Positions 37,893 through 46,235 of a stretch of DNA of 64,000 nucleotides are shown piece by piece (positions within the stretch are counted from its first letter, which is position 1; the number at the start of each line of letters is the position of its first letter). The notes beneath the pieces were generated by a model, which saw only the letters and a program-made list of their open reading frames with translations, was not told the origin of the DNA and did not search any database. The position numbers and the translations under genes are program-made. Origin of the DNA: Sphingomonas sp. PL-96 (lineage in GTDB: Bacteria > Pseudomonadota > Alphaproteobacteria > Sphingomonadales > Sphingomonadaceae); contig NZ_JAJFET010000001.1 in NCBI RefSeq assembly GCF_020707215.1, positions 930,001-994,000 of the forward strand, read 5' to 3'.

Positions 37893-40800
37893 TCACCGGG
37901 CGACGGGCACTGCCTGTTGCGGCACATTCCAGCCTCGCAGGGTGAGCGACGGCGTCGCAGCAGTGCTTGCGGGATAGCGCACCTCGATCCGCTTGCGCTC
38001 GCCGGGCAGCAACACGGCGTAGTTGTCGCTGTAATACGCGGGCAGGATGCGCTCGCCGCGCTGGTCCACCAGCGTCAGCTTGGCATTGAGCACCGGCACC
38101 TGGCTGGTGTTGGCCAGAGTCACCGCAATCATGCGGTCGTCCCCGTCGGTGACCGGTGCTGCGGCGCTGGCCTCCAGCACGACGGGCGCCAGGTCGTTGA
38201 GCGCCCGATAGGAACCCGCGTCGCGCCCGCGCCAGTAGAAGTTCTCCGCCACCACGCGGTCCTTGCCGTCGAGCAGTTGCAAGCTCACGAGCACCATCGG
38301 GTTCCCGCCAAAGATCCGGTCGAGCGGCACGGCGGCCAGCGTCGTCGCCTGGTTGGCGGCGGCATCCACACGATCGGTGCGCGTGAACAGCTCGCGATTG
38401 TCGAGGCTCACCACCCGCGTCCGCGCCGTGAGCCCGGGCACCGCCGCCTGTGTAGTATTCAGCACCACCAGCTCGTTGCCCGGCAGGTTCAGCTGGACGT
38501 GCAGCGGCTCGGCGGCCTTCTTCGCCCCATAATAAGCAGCGTGGGTGTCATAGTCCCAGCTGTAGATCTGCCATGCGTTGGAAGGCCACGCCGGATGCGT
38601 CATCCACAGCAGCCGGCCGGAGTTCTTGGTCCACAGATGCCCCAGGAACCCCTCGTACATCGCCTTGTGCGTTTCGAGGTTCATCATCTGCGCCTTGCGC
38701 TCGAAATCGGCGAAGCTGCTCGCCTCACCGAACATCGTGGCGAGCGTCTGCATGAAGGTCTTGGTGTCGCCGTTCCCGGCGAAGTGCCAGTCGTGGTAGG
38801 CCAGCGTGTCGCTGAGCGGCCACAGCTCACTGTCCGGCATCGACGCGCGTACCGATTCCAGCGTCGAGAGCGACGGCGTGCCCGTCTCGACCGAAAAGCC
38901 GGTGGCAAGATCGGTGAAATAGCCGACCGGCGGCCGATAGTTGTACGGGCCGGAGCCTTGCAGGTTCACCACGTTGGAGCTGCCGGTGAACCAGCGCGTG
39001 CCGTCGTGCTCGGCGATCACATCGTCCAGCCCCTCGTTCAGCGCGGGGTAGGGGACACCCTCGTTGCGGCCGAACCACAGCACGATCGACGGGTGGTTGC
39101 GATAGCGCTTCACCGTGTCCACCGCGTTGGTGAGGAACAGCTGCGGGTCCTGCGGCTCGACCTGGAAATTCTGCGTCGACTGCCAGAAGTCGTTGAGGAT
39201 CATCATACCGTTTTCGTCGGCAAGCTCGAAGAACTCATCCTCGTTGTTGTTGCCCATCCAGTTGCGGATGACGTTCATGTGCGCCTCCTTCTGGAGGCGG
39301 AAATAGGGTGCGAGCCGATCGCGGCTGACCTGTTTCATCGCATCGTCCATGCCCCAGTTGCCGCCGCGCGCGGCGATCGGCACGCCGTTGACGCGGATCG
39401 TCAGGTGCGGCTCGGGCATCTGCTGCGGCACGGGGGTGACCGCGGGCGACCGCTCGCCGGCGGCGGTGAGCGACTCCGCCCAGCCGCGGGGGCTCTGCTT
39501 GATCCCCTCGTGGCGGACGTCGATCAGCTTGGTGCCCGCCAGCTTGCCGTCCGTGGTCTGCACGTTGACGCGGCGCAGCGCTCCGGCATGGTCGAACAGC
39601 GACAGGTCATAGCTCACCTCGCGGATGCCGAAGCGCTGGGTCCTGGTATCGGAGAGTTGCCCGTCGGCGAGTGCTTCCAGCGACAGCTGATAGAGCGCCG
39701 CCTCACCATAGCCGTTGGGCCACCACAATTTCGGATTGCGGACGCGCAGCGCGGGAAACTCGGCAGGCGTGAACGCGACCCGGCTCTCGCCCGGCGGCGC
39801 GGACACGGTTTTCTCGACCCGCACGGTGCCGAAGGCGGCGCGCACCGTCACCTGGCGAGCGGCAGTGCCGTCATTCTCGACGGGCACGGTGACATACACA
39901 TCGGCGGTGTCCGTGCGCGGCAGGGGAAGATCAGTGATGACCTGTGGGTCGAGGATGCGCACGTCGCCGTGGGCGAGCAGTTCGACCGGGCGCCAAAGGC
40001 CGGTGTTGCGATCGCGGATGCCGGGGATCCAGTCCCATCCCTCGGTCGCAATGAAGGTGGGACCGTCGATGGCAAGCTGCCCGCCGTTCTCGCCCACGCC
40101 GGCCGTGATCGACTGTTCGTGCGGGATGCCGGGATGCGGCGGCGGTGAGACGCGGATCGCCAGCCGGTTCTCGCCGGCGACGGGTACGAAGTCGAACTGG
40201 CCGCGAATAAAGGCGCCCCTGGTGGTCCCCAGCCGCAGGCCGTTCGCCCAGATCTCAGACGCATAGTTGATGCCGCCGAACACCAGCGTCAGCCGCTTGC
40301 CCGCAGCTTCGGGAGGCACGGTGAAGCTGGTGCGATACCAATAATCCTGCCGCGACAGGCTTTCGGGGATTCCGAGGTTGTTGAGCCCGTAATAAGGATG
40401 CGGATAGACGCCGCGGTCGACAAGCGTGGTCAGCACGGTGCCCGGCACCGTGGCCGCGCGCCAGGTCCCGCTCGCCCGCGTGGACCGCGACAGGGCGGCG
40501 CCATCCTCCTTGACTTCGGGTGCTGCGGCTAGTTGCCAGCCGTGGATCGTCCAGCGACCGTCGGCGCTGCGCGTCAGCGGCGGCAGGGCTTCTGCGGGTC
40601 GTGCCGCCGGCGGCCGTGTCGCCGTGCCGCGCGCCTTAGGCAGCGTCCACGGATCCTGCTGCCGCCACAGACCCGTGTTCGCCTGCTTCTGCCACTCCCA
40701 GCCCACGCCGACGCGCCAGATCTGTACGAGGTCGAAGTTCGGGCGGTTGCGAACCGCAGCGGCGATCGCCTCCGCCGAAAGGGCGGCTGGGGTGAAGCTT

Positions 40801-41300
40801 GCGTGGACCAGGGTGCCGCCGAAATGGCCTTCCTGTGCCGCAGGGGCGATGGCGAGCCGCGGTGCCACCGCCGCGGACGAAGCAGAGATCGAACCTGCCC
40901 GTTTGCCATTGATGTACAGCGTCAGCTGCCGGCCATCGGATACCGCGGCGACGTGAGTCCATTCGCCGGCGCGCAAAGCGGAAGACGACGCAACACTGCG
41001 GCCGCCATCCATTGCGGTCGGGGTGCCGCGACGCAGCTTCAGGCTGCGCGCAGCATCCGGACCACCGATGGTGATGAGCGGCGCATCCTGCCGCGTCGCG
41101 TCCGGCCGAACCCATGCGGAAAGCGACCAGCCGGCACCGGCCGCAAGCGAGGCATCGGCGCCGAGCAGATCGCGTTCGATCCCGATCCCTCCCTGGAGGA
41201 AGGCGGCATTATAGGGCCCGGTGTTCGCGATGGATTGCCCGAAGATGGGACTTGCGGCGCCGGCAAGCAGCGCGGCGACGACGACGGGCAACGCACGCAT
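37893..41300 (-). CDS. LamG-GH2 exo-beta-glycosidase (beta-mannosidase/exo-glucosaminidase-like)
   Basis: An 1135-residue exported enzyme: Sec signal (about 1-22), a LamG/concanavalin-like domain (about 40-185, LSAWVRPDATRQDAPLITIG, ADGRQLTLYINGK-like), a linker, then GH2 jelly-roll (about 255-450), immunoglobulin-like and TIM-barrel domains. Acid/base Glu747 lies in WFGRNEGVP and nucleophile Glu805 in GFSVETGTPS. Order and motifs resemble exo-beta-D-glucosaminidase and beta-mannosidase GH2 enzymes. Removal of the beta-linked core mannose or a GlcN residue would complete N-glycan breakdown in this locus. The ATG at 41300 has GGGAGAG upstream; it is divergent from the mannosidase operon. Confidence 0.85.
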   Translation of the reverse strand: MRALPVVVAALLAGAASPIFGQSIANTGPYNAAFLQGGIGIERDLLGADASLAAGAGWSLSAWVRPDATRQDAPLITIGGPDAARSLKLRRGTPTAMDGGRSVASSSALRAGEWTHVAAVSDGRQLTLYINGKRAGSISASSAAVAPRLAIAPAAQEGHFGGTLVHASFTPAALSAEAIAAAVRNRPNFDLVQIWRVGVGWEWQKQANTGLWRQQDPWTLPKARGTATRPPAARPAEALPPLTRSADGRWTIHGWQLAAAPEVKEDGAALSRSTRASGTWRAATVPGTVLTTLVDRGVYPHPYYGLNNLGIPESLSRQDYWYRTSFTVPPEAAGKRLTLVFGGINYASEIWANGLRLGTTRGAFIRGQFDFVPVAGENRLAIRVSPPPHPGIPHEQSITAGVGENGGQLAIDGPTFIATEGWDWIPGIRDRNTGLWRPVELLAHGDVRILDPQVITDLPLPRTDTADVYVTVPVENDGTAARQVTVRAAFGTVRVEKTVSAPPGESRVAFTPAEFPALRVRNPKLWWPNGYGEAALYQLSLEALADGQLSDTRTQRFGIREVSYDLSLFDHAGALRRVNVQTTDGKLAGTKLIDVRHEGIKQSPRGWAESLTAAGERSPAVTPVPQQMPEPHLTIRVNGVPIAARGGNWGMDDAMKQVSRDRLAPYFRLQKEAHMNVIRNWMGNNNEDEFFELADENGMMILNDFWQSTQNFQVEPQDPQLFLTNAVDTVKRYRNHPSIVLWFGRNEGVPYPALNEGLDDVIAEHDGTRWFTGSSNVVNLQGSGPYNYRPPVGYFTDLATGFSVETGTPSLSTLESVRASMPDSELWPLSDTLAYHDWHFAGNGDTKTFMQTLATMFGEASSFADFERKAQMMNLETHKAMYEGFLGHLWTKNSGRLLWMTHPAWPSNAWQIYSWDYDTHAAYYGAKKAAEPLHVQLNLPGNELVVLNTTQAAVPGLTARTRVVSLDNRELFTRTDRVDAAANQATTLAAVPLDRIFGGNPMVLVSLQLLDGKDRVVAENFYWRGRDAGSYRALNDLAPVVLEASAAAPVTDGDDRMIAVTLANTSQVPVLNAKLTLVDQRGERILPAYYSDNYAVLLPGERKRIEVRYPASTAATPSLTLRGWNVPQQAVPVAR

Positions 41301-41848
41301 CTTATCTCTCCCTGTCGGTGCGGCGTCTGGTGCCCCGCTCTTTCCCCGCACGGATGGTGCTGTTTCCCGCCCGCCGCGTCAACAAATCTGCGTGCGCGCT
41401 GGAGCCGCAGATCGCCGACGTCGGGACGTTGCTTCGCCGACACGGAAGCAAGGGGTCGGCAGCCTGGATACTCAAGGATCGGCAACCTGATTTTATTGTC
41501 GCAGGCGATCTGCAGAGTCCCTGAAGAGCTGCGCGAGCATCGCCGCAGCCGAACCTTCAACAACCGCGCCTAGCCGGACGCAACAGTCAATCTCTGGGCT
41601 AAACTGGTCTTCGGTATCGCTACCAATCATGGTTGAAGTTGCGTTGGGGTGAGTACCAAAATGCCACACCCGCCAATTATCGCAGCATCCAATTGACAAC
41701 TTACTTTTTGTATTATGATATCTCGGTTGCGGATCGAGGGCGCTGGAGAGCAATCAGGACTGGTTTTCGGCAGCCCCTAGTTCGCCGCAGGAGATGAACC
41801 GTGTCAGGGGGAGGGCACTTGTGCTCTCTTAACTAGGAGGGGATAGAC
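41301..41848. other. 548-bp divergent regulatory gap, AT-rich in its centre
   Basis: The gap separates the leftward GH2 gene from the rightward TBDR operon. No gene is recognised; an 86-codon minus frame (41493-41753) resembles nothing known. The segment 41680-41725 is clearly AT-rich and holds a motif shared with 54884-54900. A small hairpin, GAGGGCA/TGCTCTC (41811-41817 with 41822-41828), lies in the presumed leader just before the AGGAGGGG ribosome site of the TBDR. Confidence 0.55.
41691..41719 (+). promoter_or_regulatory. Shared 17-bp motif and promoter-like boxes upstream of the TBDR operon
   Basis: AATTGACAACTTACTTT (41691-41707) differs by one base from a 17-mer on the opposite strand at 54884-54900, upstream of the third GH92. 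It contains a perfect -35 hexamer TTGACA (41693-41698); TATGAT at 41714-41719 could be a -10 but with a short 15-bp spacer. It may be a promoter, an operator (core TTGACAA is nearly palindromic), or both. Confidence 0.5.
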
Positions 41849-44800
41849 ATGAACGCTCGTCAGCATTGTCGACCGAACACCGCTTCGCGCACCGGGCTGG
41901 TGCGCCACCTGCTTGTTACGGCGAGCGTGATCGTCGGCATGAGCGGGGTGGCTCATGCACAAGACGCTGGAGCGCCTGCCGGGCAGGAATCTTCTGGGCC
42001 CACGTCTGATGTTCCGCAAAGTGGTTCCGGCGATGCCTCATCGCCTCAGAACCAGTCAGTCGATCCCGGCGTTGGCGCGGATCAGGACGCTGCCGGCGGA
42101 GATATTCTTGTTACCGGCTACCGCCGCTCGATCGAGGAAAGCCTCAATCAGAAGCGCGAGGCGAACGCCTTCGTTGACGTCATCACTGCCGAGGACGTCG
42201 GCAAGTTCCCTGACAAGAACGTAGCAGACTCGCTGCAGCGTGTTCCGGGTGTTATCATCGAACGTAGCGGCGGTGAAGGGTCCCGGGTCAGCATCCGCGG
42301 CCTGAGTTCCGACCTCACGCTGACCGAGTTGAATGGAAACTTCATCGCGTCCGCGGACTCGGGAGATCCGTCCCGCTCGTTCAACTACCTGCTGCTTCCA
42401 TCGAACCTCATTGGAAGCGTCGAAGTCTTCAAATCTTCGGAAGCGCGCCTGGATGAGGGTGGTGTTGGCGGTGTCATCATCAATCACACCCGTGAACCAT
42501 TCGACCTTGATCCCTGGTCTGGCAATATCTCTGTCGAAGGCACCTATGCCGACGTGACGGAAAAGGTGGAGCCGCAGATTTCTGGCTTGATCTCGTGGAA
42601 GGATCCAGAAGAGCGGATCGGCGTCCTGCTGGGCGCGACCTACCAGCAGCGCACCAACCGTTCGTTGAGCGCCAATGCGAGCAGCTGGCAGTGGTGGACC
42701 GACGACAAGACGACGAACCCGGCGACCGACGTCAACGGCAACACCTTCGCCAACGACGACGCAATCTCCTATTGGAACAGCGGCGAAGACGCAGGCACCA
42801 CGACGCAGGGCGGAACGCACTACAGTGGCTATTGGGCGCCGCAGTCTGTCAGCGAAACCATTACGGATCAGAAGCGTAAGCGCCTTGGCATTCAGGCGAC
42901 GGTGCAACTGCGTCCGTTCGACGACCTCACGATCACGGCCAACTACTTCCGATTCCAGCTGAACGGAAACTATACCTCGAGCACGATCAAGGTGCCGGAG
43001 TGGGGCTATGGCAACTTCTTTACCGACGCGACCTTCGACCCCAGCGGGACGATCCTGACGGGGGCGACGTTCCAAGTGCCTGCAGAGGGTAGCGGTTGCC
43101 GTGTCGGCACCTCGCCCTGCACCATGGAGACACCCGCCCCTCAAGACACCTACACGCGCGAAAAGAGTGTCTCCAACACCTTTGACGTACAGGGGGAGTG
43201 GGACCATGACCGGCTGAAGGTCAACTTTGCGGTCGGCAAGACTCGCGCGACCGGCGGACCGTCGTTCCAGTTCTATGCGCAGGCGAAGCCTCGCAACGGC
43301 AGCGTCAACGGCAATAGCCTGAGCGCGTGGAACTTCACAGACCAGTCGATCGCGATGCAGTTCTCGCCCGACGTGTTGCAGAACATGTTGAACGGCGTGG
43401 CCCAGATCGACCTCGGATCGACCGGCTCCGGCTTCACGAACAGCGCGATTTCGCAGCGGTACGCGCAAGTCGACGTAACGCGTGACTTTGACAGCTTCAT
43501 CGACTCGATTCAGGTCGGCGCGAAGTGGCGCCAAGGACATGTGCACCGTGAGACTGGTCGCTTCGAATGGTATTCGGACGCCGAAAACGAGCTGCGCTTC
43601 CAGGACACTCCGGGCGGCGCGCTTGCATTGCCGGAATTTTTCTACCCGGAGTCGCTGGGCAACATCGCGGGCGGTTTCTCGGCAAGCGCCTTCCCGGCAA
43701 TCAACATCAAGCAGTACATCAACTATCTCAGCGAGACCTACAACGGCCCGTTCCGCGTCGCGGAGCCGGAGAACGTGTATAACATCGACGAACGAATTCT
43801 GGCGGGATATGCCCAGCTTAACTTCAAGACGGATACGGTCCGCGGCAACTTGGGTGTTCGGGTCGTTCATACCAAACAGAGCGGCGTTTCTACCGACGTG
43901 CTCTACTATGAGAATGACTATTGCCAGAACACCAATGGCGATCCGTTCACCCCGCCTCCGGTGGGCGAAGATGGCAACTGCCTCGTGCTTCCGCTCGACG
44001 ACCGCGAGGTCAAGGTGTTCAGCCCGGTCAACGAGACCAAGTCGTACACGGACATCCTGCCGAGCCTGAACGTGGCGTGGAATGTAACTCCGGATCTGCT
44101 CGTCCGGGGCGCTGCTTCCAAGGTAATTGCCCGGCCTGGCTATGGCGACCTTGCTGGATCGCGCTCGCTGACCTTTAACTCCGACGCTTTTGTGTACGAT
44201 CGGGCACAGTTTGGTGCGCTTCCGGGCTGGTTTGGCAGCGGCGGCAACTTCGACCTGAAGCCCTTCAACGCTTGGCAGTATGACCTCGGCATCGAGTGGT
44301 ACTTCCATCCGGGATCGGTGGTCGGTGCGACCCTGTTCCGCAAGGACGTTGGAGACTTCATCGTTCCGCTGGTGCTCGACGTGCAGCAGACGGTTGCGGG
44401 CGAGGATGTGACGATCCAGCAATATTCGACGCAGGCGAACGGCTCGAGCGCAGTGTCGCAGGGCGTTGAAGTCTATGCGCAGCACACGCTCGACTTTGGT
44501 CTCGGTGCGCAGGTGAACTTCACCTACAACGACACCTCGGTCGCCGACGTAAGCCTCAATGGAACCAAGGTCGGAACCTCGCCGCTGGTCGGCAGCGCCA
44601 AGACACAGTTCAATGCATCGATCTACTACGAGCACGGACCGGTGCTGGTGCGCGGATCGTACAACCGTCGTGGTGAAGTGGTTCGCGGCTTGTCTTCCGG
44701 CCTGAACGTCTATGACGATCCGTACGAACAGTTCGACCTGAACGGGGCCTTCGATCTGTTCGAAAACCTGCAGATCACGGCATCGGTCATCAACCTCACC

Positions 44801-44905
44801 AAGTCTGAGCAGCGTCAGCATCTGGGCAATGACACCAAGGACCGTTTCATCTCGAACGTCTACGCCGGTCGTCGGTTCTACATGGGGCTGTCTTTCAAGT
44901 TCTGA
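41849..44905 (+). CDS. TonB-dependent receptor of the mannosidase operon
   Basis: A 1018-residue TBDR with a long N-terminal signal region (about 1-38, ending VAHAQ), a Ser/Gly/Gln-rich stretch (about 39-82), TonB box-like GDILVTGYRRSIEESLNQK, and a plug with NVADSLQRVPGVIIER and SIRGLSSDLTLTELNG, the glycan-associated TBDR type. The barrel ends in MGLSFKF. It is preceded by AGGAGGGG and is the first gene of the string TBDR-GH43-GH92-GH125-GH92, so uptake of mannose-containing oligosaccharides is inferred. Codon usage is slightly less GC-biased than in its neighbours by eye. A strong hairpin follows the stop. Confidence 0.9.
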   Translation: MNARQHCRPNTASRTGLVRHLLVTASVIVGMSGVAHAQDAGAPAGQESSGPTSDVPQSGSGDASSPQNQSVDPGVGADQDAAGGDILVTGYRRSIEESLNQKREANAFVDVITAEDVGKFPDKNVADSLQRVPGVIIERSGGEGSRVSIRGLSSDLTLTELNGNFIASADSGDPSRSFNYLLLPSNLIGSVEVFKSSEARLDEGGVGGVIINHTREPFDLDPWSGNISVEGTYADVTEKVEPQISGLISWKDPEERIGVLLGATYQQRTNRSLSANASSWQWWTDDKTTNPATDVNGNTFANDDAISYWNSGEDAGTTTQGGTHYSGYWAPQSVSETITDQKRKRLGIQATVQLRPFDDLTITANYFRFQLNGNYTSSTIKVPEWGYGNFFTDATFDPSGTILTGATFQVPAEGSGCRVGTSPCTMETPAPQDTYTREKSVSNTFDVQGEWDHDRLKVNFAVGKTRATGGPSFQFYAQAKPRNGSVNGNSLSAWNFTDQSIAMQFSPDVLQNMLNGVAQIDLGSTGSGFTNSAISQRYAQVDVTRDFDSFIDSIQVGAKWRQGHVHRETGRFEWYSDAENELRFQDTPGGALALPEFFYPESLGNIAGGFSASAFPAINIKQYINYLSETYNGPFRVAEPENVYNIDERILAGYAQLNFKTDTVRGNLGVRVVHTKQSGVSTDVLYYENDYCQNTNGDPFTPPPVGEDGNCLVLPLDDREVKVFSPVNETKSYTDILPSLNVAWNVTPDLLVRGAASKVIARPGYGDLAGSRSLTFNSDAFVYDRAQFGALPGWFGSGGNFDLKPFNAWQYDLGIEWYFHPGSVVGATLFRKDVGDFIVPLVLDVQQTVAGEDVTIQQYSTQANGSSAVSQGVEVYAQHTLDFGLGAQVNFTYNDTSVADVSLNGTKVGTSPLVGSAKTQFNASIYYEHGPVLVRGSYNRRGEVVRGLSSGLNVYDDPYEQFDLNGAFDLFENLQITASVINLTKSEQRQHLGNDTKDRFISNVYAGRRFYMGLSFKF

Positions 44906-44917
44906 TCACTGGTTTTT

Positions 44918-44952
44918 GGCGGAAGGTGGCTCTGCATGAGCCATTTTCCGCC
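44918..44952 (+). terminator. Intercistronic hairpin between TBDR and GH43
   Basis: GGCGGAAGGTGGCTC (44918-44932) pairs with GAGCCATTTTCCGCC (44938-44952), 15 pairs including two G-U, around a 5-nt loop, starting 12 bp after the TBDR stop. There is no U tract after it, so partial termination or 3'-end protection of the receptor mRNA is more likely than a full stop. Confidence 0.55.
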
Positions 44953-45022
44953 GAAGTGCTAAGCGATCGACAAGCAACAGCGAGACGGCAGCAGAGCTGG
45001 GACGTCAGCGATAAGGGAAGAC

Positions 45023-46090
45023 ATGGTGAAGCGCGTTGGCGTCAAATGGTTGCTTGCGGCTGCCGCATTCATCGGAAGCGGCACTGCAGTGGCGGAGAAC
45101 CCGATCGTGCCGGGCTGGTATGCCGATCCGGAGGCGCGGGTGTTCGGGAACCGCTACTGGATCTACCCCACCTATTCGGACGACTGGGGCAAGCCCGACG
45201 TCTCGCCCAGCTTCACCCCGCACCAGCAGGAACTGCGCAAGCGCAAGACGGTGCGCCCGTCCTATGTGCAGCAGACGTTCTTCAACGCCTTTTCCTCGCC
45301 TGACCTGGTCCATTGGACCAAGCATGCTCATGTCTTCGATGTCGCGAACGCGGCCTGGGCGGCCTATGCGATCTGGGCGCCGTCGGTCATCGACGCGAAC
45401 GGCCGCTATTACATGTTCTTCAGTGCCAACGACATCCAGAGCGACGCGGAGGTGGGCGGCATCGGCCTGGCGGTCAGCGACAAGCCGGAGGGGCCGTTCA
45501 AGGATGCGCTCGGCAAGCCGTTGATCGGCGCCTTCCACAATGGCGCGCAGCCGATCGATCCTTTCGCCTTCCGGGACGACGACGGACAGATCTACCTGTT
45601 CTACGGCGGCTGGGGCCACTGCAACGTGGTGAAGCTCAGTGCCGACCTGAAGACCGTTCAGCCCTTTGCGGACGGTACCAGCTACAAGGAGATTACGCCC
45701 CCCGGCTATGTCGAGGGGTCGTTCATGATCAAGCGGAACGGCACCTATTATCTGATGTGGTCCGAAGGTGGCTGGACCGGACCGGATTATAGCGTCGCCT
45801 ATGCAACGGCGCCGAGTGCGACCGGGCCGTTCAAGCCGATGGGCAAGATCCTCTCACAGGACTTCCGCGTCGCGCGCGGGGCGGGGCACCATTCGGTGGT
45901 GAACGTGCCGGGTACCGACGACAGGTACATCGTCTATCACCGCCGGCCGCTCGGCGACGACAAGGGCGAGCACCGGCAGGTCGCGATCGACCGGCTGGAA
46001 TTTGCCGCAGACGGTTCGATCAAGCCGGTGGTGATGACGACCACGGGCGTCCAGCCGCGCCCGATCGGCAAGGCGCGCGCGCGACAGTGA
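45023..46090 (+). CDS. GH43-family glycosidase, exported
   Basis: A 355-residue protein: Sec signal (about 1-25, ending AVAE), then a single five-bladed beta-propeller of GH43. Expected catalytic residues are visible: base Asp35 in GWYADPEARVF, pKa-modulating Asp179 in QPIDPFAFRDDDG and acid Glu231 in GYVEGSFMIKRNGTYYLMWS. GH43 enzymes usually release beta-xylose or alpha-arabinofuranose with inversion. In an operon of alpha-mannosidases its most natural target would be the beta-1,2-xylose of plant N-glycans, but that is inference. It lies 117 bp after the TBDR and 145 bp before the first GH92. Confidence 0.85.
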   Translation: MVKRVGVKWLLAAAAFIGSGTAVAENPIVPGWYADPEARVFGNRYWIYPTYSDDWGKPDVSPSFTPHQQELRKRKTVRPSYVQQTFFNAFSSPDLVHWTKHAHVFDVANAAWAAYAIWAPSVIDANGRYYMFFSANDIQSDAEVGGIGLAVSDKPEGPFKDALGKPLIGAFHNGAQPIDPFAFRDDDGQIYLFYGGWGHCNVVKLSADLKTVQPFADGTSYKEITPPGYVEGSFMIKRNGTYYLMWSEGGWTGPDYSVAYATAPSATGPFKPMGKILSQDFRVARGAGHHSVVNVPGTDDRYIVYHRRPLGDDKGEHRQVAIDRLEFAADGSIKPVVMTTTGVQPRPIGKARARQ

Positions 46091-46235
46091 TCGCGTTCCA
46101 TCCGCCGTCCGTACACCGCTGTGTTGTGATGCTGCTGTGCGCTTGCGCAGTGCAGGATGGTGGCAATCAGCAAGGCATCCGTCAGACGAGTGCCGGACCA
46201 GAAGACGGCGACGAAATCAGGGGAGTTACGAAAAC

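Noticed and set aside
41693..41719. A confident sigma-70 promoter for the mannosidase operon
   Set aside because: TTGACA is perfect but the only good -10 (TATGAT) gives a 15-bp spacer, so it is kept only as a candidate within the shared motif.
41493..41753. 86-codon minus-strand frame in the TBDR/GH2 gap
   Set aside because: It covers the AT-rich regulatory motif, has no family resemblance that could be defended and no good ribosome site.
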